Assembly (NCBI GenBank): GCA_947494095.1
Contig: CANLTI010000045.1
Coordinates: 1-44,000, forward strand
From: an uncultured Pseudomonadales bacterium
Lineage (GTDB): Bacteria > Pseudomonadota > Gammaproteobacteria > Pseudomonadales > Cellvibrionaceae
DNA length: 44,000 nucleotides
Direction: 5' to 3'
Numbering within the stretch: the stretch's first letter is position 1; each line of letters opens with the position of its first letter. The translations under genes and the position numbers were made by a program. This document shows positions 10,048-19,198 of this stretch, one piece after another. A model generated the notes under the pieces. That model saw only the letters and a program-made list of their open reading frames with translations, was not told the DNA's origin and did no database searches.

Positions 10048-10257
10048 GTAATTATTCAGCTCAGCTGACAAACCTCACCCGATAGGGTGCTGATGGATTA
10101 TTTTCTGGGCATTTAAGCGCCGGGAGCGCTTATATAGCGCCCAGCCCCAGCATGGATGCGTGGGGGTAGACTTTGCAGGAGCACAAAGTCGCAGATGGCT
10201 TGAGCGGCCCAGTAAATGATTCATTAGCGCCCAATTTCGGTACCCCTGAATAGTTAC
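10048..10257 (+). mobile_element. MITE-like non-autonomous element (complete copy 1)
   Basis: A 210-bp element without coding capacity. Its ends are inverted repeats, GTAATTATTCAG (10048-10059) and CTGAATAGTTAC (10246-10257), with one mismatch. It is flanked by a perfect 8-bp duplication (ATTGTATT). Inside are several palindromic stretches, including the GACTTTG/CAAAGTC hairpin at 10169-10190. An almost identical element lies inverted at 30751-30959. Termini starting GTAA plus 8-bp duplications are features I associate with the IS66 family, so an IS66-type transposase may have moved it; no transposase is in the window. Confidence 0.9.
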
Positions 10258-10265
10258 ATTGTATT
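10258..10265 (+). repeat. Target-site duplication, right copy
   Basis: ATTGTATT, identical to 10040-10047. It ends 17 bases before the likely cobQ start codon. Confidence 0.9.
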
Positions 10266-10282
10266 ATCCATTAGAGCCCGCT

Positions 10283-11782
10283 ATGACTTCGCCTAAAATT
10301 TTTAAATCACCGAATACGCTAATGGTGCAAGGCACTACCTCTGATGCAGGTAAGAGCTTGACGGTGGCGGCGATTGGGCGGATTTTATATCGGCATGGTG
10401 TTAAAGTTGCGCCCTTTAAACCGCAAAATATGGCGCTTAATAGTGCGGTGACGGCAGCCGGTGGCGAGATTGGGCGGGCCCAAGCTGTACAAGCTTTGGC
10501 GTGTGGTCTTGCTGCGCATGTTGATATGAACCCTGTCTTATTAAAACCTAATAGCGATACGGGCTCGCAAGTGATTATATTGGGTAAGGCTGTTGGCAAT
10601 ATGAAGGCGGGGAGTTTTAATCGCAAAAAAACAACGCTCTTACCCCACGTACTCGCAGCCCATCAACGCCTTAGCGCGCAATATCATGTTGTAGTGGTCG
10701 AGGGCGCTGGTAGCCCAGCAGAAATAAACCTACGCCAAGGTGATATTGCTAATATGGGTTTTGCCGAAGAAGTTGACTGTCCAGTCGTTATAGTGGCTGA
10801 TATTGACCGTGGTGGGGTATATGCTCATTTATATGGCACCTATTTATGTTTGAGTGATAGCGAAAAAGCGCGTGTTGTAGGCTTTGTGATTAATAAATTT
10901 AGAGGCGACCAAAGTTTATTGACGCCAGCGAATGATTGGTTAACACAAAAAACCGGTGTGCCTATTTTAGCGGTCATCCCTTACATTCCTGATCTATATA
11001 TAGAAGCCGAAGATGCAATAGATACTCAGCAAAGCGCTAAAAGTGATGAGTGTTTGAATGTACATGTTGTGGTGTACCCACGTATATCTAACCATACCGA
11101 TTTTGATGCGTTGCGTTTACACCCTCAAATTAACTTAACTTATGTGCGCAACCCGCAAGAGGCTATTGATAGCGATTTAATTATTTTGCCTGGCAGTAAA
11201 AATGTACAGGCTGATTTAGCTTGGTTCAAAAGCCAGCAGTGGGATGTCGCGCTCAATAAGCATTTACGTTATGGCGGTAAGGTACTGGGTATTTGTGGTG
11301 GTTATCAAATGCTAGGCAAAAGCCTTAGCGATCCGCAAGGTATTGAGGGGCCAGCAGGCTTATGCAGTAATGGCCTAGCCTTGCTCGACTTACACACCAC
11401 CTTACACCCCGATAAAACCTTACGTAATGTGAGCGGGCAGTGTCTGTACACTCAAACTAGCATTAAAGGCTACGAAATACATGCTGGGCAAAGCAAAGGT
11501 GCAGCGCTCAATAGCCCCTTGTTTAGCTTACAACATGATAACGGCGCCGAGTTTACCGAAGGTGCAATGAGCGATGACAGGCAGATAAAAGGTACCTACT
11601 TGCATGGGGTACTAGATAACCAAGAATACCTGCAAAGCCTACTGGCTTGGTGTGGTGTTGCGCAGGTACAAGTGTTTGATTACGAAAAATACAAATTAGA
11701 GCAGATTGATTATTTAGCTGATGAGGTTGAAAAGGCTTGGTCGTTTGAGGCGATAGGTGGGTTATTAAATTTAAGCGACTAA
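10283..11782 (+). CDS. cobQ: Cobyric acid synthase (glutamine-hydrolysing)
   Basis: 499 residues from the ATG at 10283. The enzyme amidates adenosyl-cobyrinic acid a,c-diamide at four positions in cobalamin synthesis. The N-terminal half is the dethiobiotin-synthetase-like ATPase with a P-loop (GTTSDAGKS) and QNMALNS. The C-terminal half is a class I glutamine amidotransferase with nucleophile Cys338 in LGICGGYQ, then YEIHAGQS and the histidine in GTYLHG. An in-frame TTG at 10259 would extend it by 8 residues into the target duplication of the MITE, so I prefer the ATG. The ribosome site is poor. It stands alone here, with no other cobalamin genes in the window, and its upstream region has been displaced by the MITE. 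Confidence 0.95.
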   Translation: MTSPKIFKSPNTLMVQGTTSDAGKSLTVAAIGRILYRHGVKVAPFKPQNMALNSAVTAAGGEIGRAQAVQALACGLAAHVDMNPVLLKPNSDTGSQVIILGKAVGNMKAGSFNRKKTTLLPHVLAAHQRLSAQYHVVVVEGAGSPAEINLRQGDIANMGFAEEVDCPVVIVADIDRGGVYAHLYGTYLCLSDSEKARVVGFVINKFRGDQSLLTPANDWLTQKTGVPILAVIPYIPDLYIEAEDAIDTQQSAKSDECLNVHVVVYPRISNHTDFDALRLHPQINLTYVRNPQEAIDSDLIILPGSKNVQADLAWFKSQQWDVALNKHLRYGGKVLGICGGYQMLGKSLSDPQGIEGPAGLCSNGLALLDLHTTLHPDKTLRNVSGQCLYTQTSIKGYEIHAGQSKGAALNSPLFSLQHDNGAEFTEGAMSDDRQIKGTYLHGVLDNQEYLQSLLAWCGVAQVQVFDYEKYKLEQIDYLADEVEKAWSFEAIGGLLNLSD

Positions 11783-11953
11783 AGGTATTCATCGCGCGTA
11801 TTGAATCATATTTTTAATACACTAATGAGTCTTCGATTATCTGCACGTGACGATAATTATTTAGCGTCATTGTTTGGGATGGTGTGTTAGTCTGCGCTAC
11901 CTTTTTAGGGTTTGTTTTTACGGCTGATGTTTTTTTGTCAACCATTATACACA

Positions 11954-11972
11954 GCCTAGTACTTTACTAGGC
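11954..11972. promoter_or_regulatory. Perfect hairpin in the 5' leader of the metallopeptidase gene
   Basis: GCCTAGTA (11954-11961), loop CTT, TACTAGGC (11965-11972). It ends 15 bases before the ATG at 11988, where a ribosome site is otherwise weak. It could shape translation or be an operator; function unknown. Confidence 0.4.
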
Positions 11973-11987
11973 AGCTAGAGTACAACC

Positions 11988-13256
11988 ATGCAAACATTTA
12001 AATGCGACGAATGTGCACATCTTCTTTTTTTTGAAAACAACAGCTGCATTCGCTGCGGTCATTTATTGGGGTTTTCGATCGAAGAAGGCGACGTGCTCAC
12101 ACTGAAGCAGGTAAGCCAAATGCCGGCCGCTAATAGGCCTACGGCACATAATGCAGTTGGCCAGTCACCTATTGATCAAGACGCTCTTAACCACGGCGTT
12201 CTTAATCAAGGTGCTCTTAATCAAGACGATCTTAATCAAAGTGCTCCTAATCAAAATGCGAGTCATCAAAAGCCTGTTACTCACGAACACAAGCCTGTGG
12301 GTGAGCCTCCAATCAATGCTTCCGTCGTGCATTATGCTGATGTGAGCGACCCAACGGGGCCGCAGTATCGGCTTTGCAGTAATGCGACACAATTAAATGC
12401 ATGTAATTGGTTGATCCCTGCTGAGCAGCCCCATGATTTTTGTGTGTCGTGCCGTTTAACCGAAGTTTTACCGCCCATGCATGATGAAAACCGCCGTAAG
12501 CAATGGGTGCGGGTAGAGTCGGCTAAAAGACGGTTGCTGTATACACTAATTGGTTTGGGCCTGCCGGTGCAATCGCGCCAGCAAAACGCTAACCTTGGAT
12601 TGGCGTTTCGCTTTGAAGAATCGACAGAAGAAAAACCGGTGTATACCGGCCATGCATCGGGTGTAATAACGCTGAATATGGCGGAGGCGAATAATGCCTT
12701 TCGCGAAAATGCCCGCGAAAAATTAGGCGAAGTATATAGAACAGTATTGGGCCATTTGCGTCATGAATGTGGTCACTATTACTGGGAGCTGCTCGTGCTG
12801 CCCTCGGCTAAATGGTTGCCAAAAGCGCGCGCTGTTTTTGGTGATGAACAAGTGAGCTACCAAGATGCCATTGCTCGCCACTATGAAGAGGGCGCGCCAG
12901 CTAATTGGAGTGATTCTTATATTAGTGCTTACGCCACTATGCACCCGTGGGAAGATTGGGCCGAAACCTGGGCGCATTATTTACACATGCTAGACACCCT
13001 AGAAACAGCGGCTGCCTATGATTTAGCGGTAAAATCCCCATCAACCAAAGGCAAAACCCGTCGCACTAAATCGTCTATGAGCCATCGTGAAAACTTCGAT
13101 AAACTGTTTGAAATGTGGTATTCATTAACGTTTGTGCTTAACGGCTTAAGCCGTAGTATGGGCATGCCCGATACCTACCCCTTTGTAATTTCGCACACCG
13201 TCAAACAAAAATTAAGGCTAGTGCACGATATTATTTTGGACTTGGGTGAGGGCTAA
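11988..13256 (+). CDS. Zinc-ribbon putative metallopeptidase (Peptidase_Mx-like)
   Basis: 422 residues. The N-terminus is a small zinc ribbon (CDEC at about 6-9, then CIRC at about 20-23), and a second cysteine pair (CVSC) lies about 160 residues in. The core contains a zincin motif, H259-E-C-G-H263, followed by YYWELL. This fits the putative zinc-binding metallopeptidase family (PF15887-like, formerly a DUF); its substrates are unknown to me. Between the zinc ribbon and the core is an odd low-complexity tract (about 60-95) of repeating Leu-Asn-Gln-x-x units, encoded by roughly 15-bp tandem repeats at 12181-12260. It converges with the glycosyltransferase gene, with only 23 bp between. Confidence 0.85.
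   Translation: MQTFKCDECAHLLFFENNSCIRCGHLLGFSIEEGDVLTLKQVSQMPAANRPTAHNAVGQSPIDQDALNHGVLNQGALNQDDLNQSAPNQNASHQKPVTHEHKPVGEPPINASVVHYADVSDPTGPQYRLCSNATQLNACNWLIPAEQPHDFCVSCRLTEVLPPMHDENRRKQWVRVESAKRRLLYTLIGLGLPVQSRQQNANLGLAFRFEESTEEKPVYTGHASGVITLNMAEANNAFRENAREKLGEVYRTVLGHLRHECGHYYWELLVLPSAKWLPKARAVFGDEQVSYQDAIARHYEEGAPANWSDSYISAYATMHPWEDWAETWAHYLHMLDTLETAAAYDLAVKSPSTKGKTRRTKSSMSHRENFDKLFEMWYSLTFVLNGLSRSMGMPDTYPFVISHTVKQKLRLVHDIILDLGEG
12181..12260 (+). repeat. In-frame ~15-bp tandem repeat inside the metallopeptidase gene
   Basis: About five imperfect units of the type CTTAATCAAGGTGCT, encoding (L/P)-N-(Q/H)-x-x. The unit is a multiple of three, so copy-number change would keep the frame. It sits in a linker between domains. 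Confidence 0.75.
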
Positions 13257-13279
13257 TAGCCCAGCCATTACACTGGTGA

Positions 13280-14125
13280 TTAACGACTAGGGTCGGCGGT
13301 GTAGCCGGCTTCTTGCAGTTGCGTAATGCCGTGGTCGGTCCATGTGACTTTGTTTTTGGCATTGCCGACGCGCAGCGCCTTGTTGGCGGCAACCATTTTA
13401 GGGTCTTTGTAGCCACGTGAGTGGTCTAAATGCACGCAAATTGCGTTATAGCGTACGTGCTTAGGTTTGATGCCGTTGTTGGCTAGGCGTACGCCAAACT
13501 CACGGTCTAGGCCGCCCCATTGCATGCGTTCATCAAAACCATTAACGTCCAGAATATCTTGTCGCCAAGCAGAGGCGTTGGAGCCTTTTAAATTACAGGC
13601 CGTTGGTGTGAGTGCATTAAGCAGGGGCGCCCATTTTTGAGAGGCGCGCAGTTTTAATGTTTTACGGGTTTTAGGTAGGCCGTTTTGGTATAACCACTGC
13701 ACATCAAAACAGCGTTGGGTTTTGATGTCTTCTTGGGTAATGTTACGGCTGGTGTCCATAGGCAATTTATAATAACTGCCCGAAAGATAACGGCCGGGCT
13801 TTGCCTCTTGAACATGCACGGCTAAAAAGTCACTGCGTGGTATGCAGTCGCCATCGGTAAAGACGATATAAGGCGCCTGCGCATGGAGCACGGCTTTATT
13901 TAAAATACGACATTTTTGAAAGCCCTCATCTTCTTGCCACACATGTTTAATATCTAAATCTAAAGCGTTGCGTTGGGTTTTAATGAGTTCGGCGGTTTCT
14001 GGGCTCGAGCCGTCGTCGGCAATAATAATTTCAAAATCTTTATGTGTTTGATATGCAAAGCCCCACAATACTTTTTGTAACCATTCAACCGAATTGTAAG
14101 TAGAAAAAACAACAGATACCTTCAT
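13280..14125 (-). CDS. Family 2 glycosyltransferase
   Basis: 281 residues, GT-A fold. The N-terminus begins VSVVFSTYNS, with ADDGS (36-40) for nucleotide binding and a DxD-type metal site, D91-G-D93, in FTDGDCIP. A C-terminal segment QWGGLDREFGVRLANNG resembles the GT7-C-like galactosyltransferase region that often follows GT2 domains. It probably transfers a sugar to a surface polysaccharide or lipopolysaccharide core; donor and acceptor cannot be told. No other polysaccharide genes are next to it. The start is the ATG at 14125. Confidence 0.9.
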   Translation of the reverse strand: MKVSVVFSTYNSVEWLQKVLWGFAYQTHKDFEIIIADDGSSPETAELIKTQRNALDLDIKHVWQEDEGFQKCRILNKAVLHAQAPYIVFTDGDCIPRSDFLAVHVQEAKPGRYLSGSYYKLPMDTSRNITQEDIKTQRCFDVQWLYQNGLPKTRKTLKLRASQKWAPLLNALTPTACNLKGSNASAWRQDILDVNGFDERMQWGGLDREFGVRLANNGIKPKHVRYNAICVHLDHSRGYKDPKMVAANKALRVGNAKNKVTWTDHGITQLQEAGYTADPSR

Positions 14126-14207
14126 AAAAAACTCATTAAAAAATGAAAATCACATCAATGCATAACTGTGGCCATTACAGGCCAATTACGCAGACTGTTT
14201 GACTGTT

Positions 14208-14239
14208 TGCAGTGCATTTGTAGCTTTGCTTGCACTGCA
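14208..14239. repeat. Inverted repeat downstream of the small membrane protein gene
   Basis: TGCAGTGCA (14208-14216) and TGCACTGCA (14231-14239), a 9-bp perfect stem. There is no T-run on either side, so a rho-independent terminator is not well supported. Confidence 0.4.
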
Positions 14240-14251
14240 TGATTGCGCAGC

Positions 14252-14671
14252 TTAATTATCGTCTGCCACATCGTCGGTATCGATTTGGCCACTCAAGCGA
14301 CGACGAATGTATGACCAGCTCATGCCTAAGGCCAAAATAACAGCGGTAATTGATAAGCCTACCCAGGCCATTAAGCTAATGTTTTGCCAATCAAACCAGC
14401 CTAAATCGATAAATAACCACACCAAACAGCCTTGTAATAATGCCGCGAGAATAACGCCAATAGGCCCCAGCGAGCGAATAGTGGCGCGAATAAACATGGC
14501 CCAACCAATAATGAGCGCAATACCGGCTAAAGCAATATAAGGCGTAAAAGTGGGCAGAGTGTTTTTAACCCAGTGAAAGTACGAGTAGCCACTCGGGTTG
14601 AATGTGGCAAAAACCAAAGTAAAGGCAAAAAATAACCTAATCGAAAAGCGTAGCCAAGTTAGTTCTTGCAT
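14252..14671 (-). CDS. Small four-helix membrane protein (DUF6524-like)
   Basis: 139 residues with four predicted membrane helices (about 8-27, 43-63, 70-92 and 100-120), an Arg-rich segment (IRRRLSG) and an acidic tail. It resembles a family of small proteobacterial inner-membrane proteins I recall as DUF6524; function unknown. The ATG at 14671 is preceded by an AGAGGT ribosome site. It follows the acyltransferase gene on the same strand with a 129-bp gap, so co-transcription is possible. Confidence 0.75.
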   Translation of the reverse strand: MQELTWLRFSIRLFFAFTLVFATFNPSGYSYFHWVKNTLPTFTPYIALAGIALIIGWAMFIRATIRSLGPIGVILAALLQGCLVWLFIDLGWFDWQNISLMAWVGLSITAVILALGMSWSYIRRRLSGQIDTDDVADDN

Positions 14672-14800
14672 ATAAACCTCTAGGTAAAGTCAAAAAAGGG
14701 TGGCGCCACTAATAGCGTAGCGACAACAGGTAACATTAAAACGGCTAAAGTTTGCACTTTATTATATGAACACATACCCAATAAATGCAAAAGTATGAGC

Positions 14801-15523
14801 CTAGCGCTGAGTGGGCATAGAAGCCATTTGGCTTTCAATCCATTGCTCGACTTCGCTGGTGACTTGCCGGCTGGTTTTGTCTGCGGTGGTGATAGGCTCG
14901 CCAATAACCAAGCGAATAGTACCGGGGTATTTGGTAAATTCTTTATTGGGCCAGTACACACCAGCATTCATGGCAATAGGGACGACGCTGGCGCCACTGG
15001 TGACAGCAATTTCGGCGCCGCTACGGGCGTACTTGCCATGCTCGCCTTGTTTCATGCGCGTACCTTCTGGGAAGATAATGACATTTAAGCCGTCGTTTAT
15101 ACCCTGTACACCGCCAGACTTTACCTGCCGTAGTGCATCGCGTGGGTTGTCGCGGTCAATCCCAATGGGGCGCAAGCCACGCAAACCCCAACCAAAAAAC
15201 GGGATGTCTAGTAATGATTTTTTTAAAATGGTTGCCGCAGGGAAGAACAGCATTTGTAGGTACAGGGTTTCCCAGGTGCTTTGATGTTTGGACATTACCA
15301 CCACAGGGCCGTTTAAGCCTTTAAGGTGCTCACGGCCTATTACTTCGTATTTTACACCGCATACCCAGCGTGCAAGGCCAATAATAAGGTTGCACCAACT
15401 AATAATAATACGGTGGCGCGTAACTTGTGGTAAGCCTCCTAATAAGAGCGATATGGTGCCGTACACAACCGTGAGTACAGTACCTACAATAGTAAAAATA
15501 AATGAGCGAATTAACGCGAGCAT
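14801..15523 (-). CDS. plsC: 1-acyl-sn-glycerol-3-phosphate acyltransferase (PlsC type)
   Basis: 240 residues. It adds the second acyl chain to lysophosphatidic acid at the inner membrane. There is an N-terminal membrane helix (about 8-30). Acyltransferase motif I reads H80-Q-S-T-W-E85, the HX4E variant of HX4D, which I recall as normal in this subgroup. Motif III is FPEGTR (151-156). In Pseudomonas a homologue (lptA/PA0005) lies near glyS-glyQ, as here, so the context supports the call. The gene symbol is by family, not proven. Confidence 0.9.
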   Translation of the reverse strand: MLALIRSFIFTIVGTVLTVVYGTISLLLGGLPQVTRHRIIISWCNLIIGLARWVCGVKYEVIGREHLKGLNGPVVVMSKHQSTWETLYLQMLFFPAATILKKSLLDIPFFGWGLRGLRPIGIDRDNPRDALRQVKSGGVQGINDGLNVIIFPEGTRMKQGEHGKYARSGAEIAVTSGASVVPIAMNAGVYWPNKEFTKYPGTIRLVIGEPITTADKTSRQVTSEVEQWIESQMASMPTQR

Positions 15524-15728
15524 GGTGGGTCCTTTGTTTAGCGGGTGCGGGTTTTACGGCAAATAAGCCTTTTGCCAGACGCGCCGTGAATACATCTTCG
15601 TAGGCTCTGCACCGGCATCTTGCTGGCGGGGTCTGTCAAAAGTCGCCCTATAGCTTACTCGATACCGCATTTGAGGCAGCTATAGGGTTTGACTCTGTGC
15701 GTATGGCGCAGAGTTTAACGGTACTTAA
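15524..15728. other. Palindrome-rich spacer between glyS and plsC
   Basis: 205 bp with no reading frame. It contains CCCTATAGCT (15646-15655) inverted at 15678-15687, and a second hairpin ACTCTGtGCG/CGCaGAGT at about 15691-15714. The left half (a GC-rich stretch around 15570-15640 with nested short palindromes) looks like an extragenic repeat, but no second copy is in the window. In pseudomonads gmhB lies in this position. Confidence 0.6.
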
Positions 15729-17807
15729 TTATTTAACAACTAAGCAAGAAATTTCGGCAACTTCGCCAAACAAGCTGCTAAGTTGCTGAAGTAACGCTAA
15801 GCGGTTGTTGCGTACGGCTGCGTCTTCGGTCATTACCATAACGTCGGTAAAAAACGCATCAACAGGCTTTTGTAGGCGCGCTAATGTTTGCAAAGCGGTG
15901 GTGTAATCGGCTTTGGCAAACAGTGGCGCAACCTCAGCTTTTAAGTTGGCCACCTCTGCCGCAAGGGTTTGCTCTTGCGCTTGCTCAAGCAATGCGGCAT
16001 TAACGTCGCCGGCTTGGGTGCCGTTTTTAGCGAGAATATTAGCAACGCGCTTGTTGGCTTCGGCGAGCGCTGGTGCCTCGGCCAATTGACGAAAGGCATC
16101 TACCGCTTTTACGCGGTTATCAATATCTAACGGTACGCTTAAGCCTTTAGCGTTAACCGCTTGGAAGACTTCAGCCGGAATACCCGCTTCGCCATACCAC
16201 GCTTTAAAGCGCTCAAGCATATACTCTAATGCCAAGCCTACGGCGGTATCGCCTTTGGGCAACCCGCCATCAATAGCGGCGTTGTACTGGCTAACGGCTT
16301 TTTCGAGTAGCGCGTTAAGGTCGAGTGCATAGCCCTTTTCGACCAAAATACGCAGTACTGCAATACTCGCACGGCGCAGGCCAAAGGGGTCTTTACTACC
16401 GGTGGGTATTTGGCCCAAGCCAAAAATACCGGCAATGGTATCAATGCGGTCAGCCAAGGCGATCAGTGCGCCGGTGTTAGTGCCGGGTAAAGCGTCGCCT
16501 GCAAATTTGGGCAAGTATTGCTCGCTCATGGCTGTGGCCACTTCGGCGGGCTCGCCATCGTTGACGGCATAGTATTCACCCGCAATACCTTGCAAGTCAG
16601 TAAATTCGTACACCATGTTACTGACAAGGTCGGCTTTACTGAGCTCGCCTGCGCGTTGCGCCAAGGTAGCATCAAAGCCAAGCTGCTCGGCCATAAAAGT
16701 CGCTAGGCCTGCAATGCGTTCGGTTTTATCAAACACGCTGCCAAGCTTACCCTGAAAGGTGACAGTGCGGAGCTTTTCGCGGCGGCTGCTTTGGCTGGTT
16801 TTTTTGTCGGTTTCAAAAAAGAAGACGGCATCGGCTAAGCGCGGGCGAATCACTTTTTCGTTACCGGCAATCACTTGTGCAGGGTCTTTACTTTCGATGT
16901 TGGCCACCGTAATAAAGTTGGGCATCAATTGACCGGTGCTATCAACAACATGAAAATACTTTTGATGCTCAGCCATCGAAGAAATCAGCGCTTCAGCAGG
17001 AATTTGCAAAAAGTCGGTATCAAAGCTGCCCGCTAAGGCGACAGGCCATTCGTTAAGCCCTGTCACTTCATCAAGCAGGTCGGCATCAATCACCGCCACA
17101 CCGCCTAGCTTTTCGCCTTCGGCTTTGGCTTGCTCAGCAATCAGGGCTTTACGCTCTTCAAAGCTGGCCATCACATAGCCTTCGCGCAGTATGCTGGCAT
17201 AGCGTGTGGCGTGAGTGAGTGTTAACTCGTGGTTAGCATGAAAGCGATGGCCACGGCTGGTATTACCCGAAGATAAGCCCAATATGGTGGCGGGTACAAC
17301 AGCGTCATCCCATAGCATGGCTAACCATTGCACAGGGCGTACAAATTCGGTGCGGCTAGCACCCCAGCGCATGCGCTTGCTAATCGGTAAGCTAGCAAGG
17401 GCCTTTTCGACTAATGCCGGCATCAACTCGGCCGTCGGCTCACCACCACTTTGGCTGGTGTGCATAAGTTTTTCGGCTTTGCCATCCATACCGGTTGGCA
17501 AATTATTGACATCTAGGCCGTTCTTTTTGGCAAAGGCTTCGGCCGCTTTAGTGGGTACGCCGTCTTTAAAGGCAACACGGGTCGGTGGGCCCCAAGCGGT
17601 GATGGTTTCGAGCGGGGTGCTTTCGGGTAGCCCTTCAATCAGCAGCGCTAAACGGCGCGGTGCAGCAAAAGGGGTGTGGCTGGTAAAGCTGATTTTGGCG
17701 GTTTTTAGGCCAGCTAATACGCTTTGGGTTAATGCTTTACTGAGGCTTTTTAAGGCAACGGGGGGTAGCTCTTCGGTACCTAATTCTACTAAAAATGCAT
17801 GGCTCAT
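15729..17807 (-). CDS. glyS: Glycyl-tRNA synthetase beta subunit
   Basis: 692 residues, normal for the bacterial alpha2beta2 enzyme that charges tRNA-Gly. It begins [16 protein letters not shown], the classical start of GlyS, and contains the SRGHRFH segment, an HD-like central part and a C-terminal DALR-type anticodon-binding region ending in DVMVMTED. The start codon overlaps the glyQ stop by one base (TAATG), so the two are translationally coupled. Confidence 0.98.
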   Translation of the reverse strand: MSHAFLVELGTEELPPVALKSLSKALTQSVLAGLKTAKISFTSHTPFAAPRRLALLIEGLPESTPLETITAWGPPTRVAFKDGVPTKAAEAFAKKNGLDVNNLPTGMDGKAEKLMHTSQSGGEPTAELMPALVEKALASLPISKRMRWGASRTEFVRPVQWLAMLWDDAVVPATILGLSSGNTSRGHRFHANHELTLTHATRYASILREGYVMASFEERKALIAEQAKAEGEKLGGVAVIDADLLDEVTGLNEWPVALAGSFDTDFLQIPAEALISSMAEHQKYFHVVDSTGQLMPNFITVANIESKDPAQVIAGNEKVIRPRLADAVFFFETDKKTSQSSRREKLRTVTFQGKLGSVFDKTERIAGLATFMAEQLGFDATLAQRAGELSKADLVSNMVYEFTDLQGIAGEYYAVNDGEPAEVATAMSEQYLPKFAGDALPGTNTGALIALADRIDTIAGIFGLGQIPTGSKDPFGLRRASIAVLRILVEKGYALDLNALLEKAVSQYNAAIDGGLPKGDTAVGLALEYMLERFKAWYGEAGIPAEVFQAVNAKGLSVPLDIDNRVKAVDAFRQLAEAPALAEANKRVANILAKNGTQAGDVNAALLEQAQEQTLAAEVANLKAEVAPLFAKADYTTALQTLARLQKPVDAFFTDVMVMTEDAAVRNNRLALLQQLSSLFGEVAEISCLVVK

Positions 17808-18778
17808 TAGGCTTTGTCCTCGGCGGCTAATTTGTTTAAGGCTTCTTCACGGAGATCGGCAGGTGCCAAAGGGAAGCCGAGTTTGGCGCGTGCTTGTAAG
17901 TAAGCACTGGCTACGTCGCGTGCTAGCGTGCGCACGCGTAAAATATAACGCTGGCGCTCGGTGACCGATATCGCTGAGCGGGCATCTAATAAGTTAAAAG
18001 CGTGTGAGGCTTTCATTACCATTTCATAAGCGGGCAAAGGCAAGCCGGCTTTAATCAGTTGGCTCGATTGCGCTTCGCACTCATCAAAGGTGGCAAACAA
18101 CGCATCTACATTCGCGTGGTTAAAGTTGTAATCGCTCATTTCCACTTCGTTTTGATGGAACACATCACCATAGGTCACAGGCGTGCCATCAGGGCCAATG
18201 GTCCATACCAAGTCATAAATAGAGTCAACATTTTGCAAGTACATGGCTAAGCGTTCTAGGCCATAGGTAATCTCGCCGCTCACCGGGTAACACTCTAGGC
18301 CACCGACTTGTTGGAAGTAGGTAAATTGCGTCACCTCCATACCGTTAAGCCATACTTCCCAGCCCAAGCCCCAAGCCCCTAAGGTAGGGGACTCCCAGTT
18401 ATCTTCTACAAAGCGTATATCGTGCACGTTAGTATCAATGCCGAGCTTTTGCAGGCTACCTAAGTACAACTCTTGAATGTTGCTAGGCGAAGGTTTGAGG
18501 ATCACTTGAAATTGGTAGTAATGCTGTAAGCGGTTGGGGTTCTCGCCGTAGCGGCCATCGGTGGGGCGACGACATGGCTGCACGTAAGCGGCATTCCAAG
18601 TTTCTGGCCCTATAGCACGCAAAAAAGTGGCGGGGTGAAAAGTACCCGCACCTACTTCCATATCAAGCGGTTGCATTAACGTACAGCCTTGCTCTGCCCA
18701 ATAGGTTTGCAGAGCTAAAATCAAGCCTTGAAAAGTTGCCGCGGGGTTGGCAGCGGGGTTTGCCGAAGTAGAAGTCAC
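17807..18778 (-). CDS. glyQ: Glycyl-tRNA synthetase alpha subunit
   Basis: 323 residues from the GTG at 18778, which has a good ribosome site (AGGTGA) about 6 bases before it. An upstream TTG at 18808 would add ten residues but has no such site. Family motifs are plain: [29 protein letters not shown], a run of [18 protein letters not shown], and [11 protein letters not shown]. The product is the catalytic subunit, paired with GlyS. Confidence 0.97.
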   Translation of the reverse strand: MTSTSANPAANPAATFQGLILALQTYWAEQGCTLMQPLDMEVGAGTFHPATFLRAIGPETWNAAYVQPCRRPTDGRYGENPNRLQHYYQFQVILKPSPSNIQELYLGSLQKLGIDTNVHDIRFVEDNWESPTLGAWGLGWEVWLNGMEVTQFTYFQQVGGLECYPVSGEITYGLERLAMYLQNVDSIYDLVWTIGPDGTPVTYGDVFHQNEVEMSDYNFNHANVDALFATFDECEAQSSQLIKAGLPLPAYEMVMKASHAFNLLDARSAISVTERQRYILRVRTLARDVASAYLQARAKLGFPLAPADLREEALNKLAAEDKA

Positions 18779-19198
18779 AATATCACCTAGCTTATGAGGT
18801 AAAAACAAAAGGAGGTGATTATAGCGGGTTTTGTGGTGCTATGGAGGTGTGAACGTTTTGCGAGGTAAATTGATGAGTTGTTGAGTGTTATTGGGGGTAT
18901 TACACCTAACGAAATAACTCGCAGGGGCTTCCCGTGCGAGCTAATTTAAGCGAAGCTATCAAGGCCGCATGCGGTTTGATTTTAGATCCGGAGTGCAGAC
19001 TGCCCCCCAAATACTCCCTGCCTCTGAGCGATTTAGCTCGACAGTTCTCTTAATAGACAGTTGACATCAATTCCTAGCTGGATGATAGTTGCTCTAATTT
19101 CTTATTATTGTAAAAAGTACACAAAACCTGTATTTTGCGCGACCAAGAATAACTACTCAATTCCGCACTCGACTTAAAATGGATCATGTGGTGGCACA
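18779..19198. other. Divergent intergenic region between glyQ and the three-gene module
   Basis: About 420 bp without a supported gene. It must hold the glyQS promoter (left) and the module promoter (right, 19061-19089). A strong hairpin, CTCGCA (18918-18923) with TGCGAG (18935-18940) and an inner GGG/CCC, lies in the middle without a T-run. It could mark the boundary of the inserted module. No tRNA or attachment site was recognised. Confidence 0.5.
19061..19089 (+). promoter_or_regulatory. Candidate sigma70 promoter of the three-gene module
   Basis: A perfect -35 TTGACA (19061-19066), a 17-bp spacer and GATAGT (19084-19089; 4/6 to consensus), about 110 bases before the first ATG. Found by eye. 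Confidence 0.5.

Larger units (their letters stand above)
9870..10282. other. Intergenic region between sbcD and cobQ
   Basis: About 410 bp between divergent genes. The left 170 bp must hold the sbcDC promoter. The right half is the MITE at 10048-10257 with its target duplications. A stretch reading ctagcatgcgccc near 10006-10018 recurs in the repeat at 32761-32882. I looked for a cobalamin riboswitch here and saw none. Confidence 0.6.

Noticed and set aside
10259..10282. TTG start for cobQ inside the MITE target duplication
   Set aside because: It would add 8 residues encoded by transposition scar sequence. The ATG at 10283 fits the family's start better.
14795..15566. Plus-strand open frames opposite plsC
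   Set aside because: They are shadows of a well-supported gene on the minus strand.
18918..18940. Terminator or leader hairpin upstream of glyQ
   Set aside because: The stem is strong but has no T-run on either strand, and its position relative to transcripts is unclear; kept only as part of the intergenic note.
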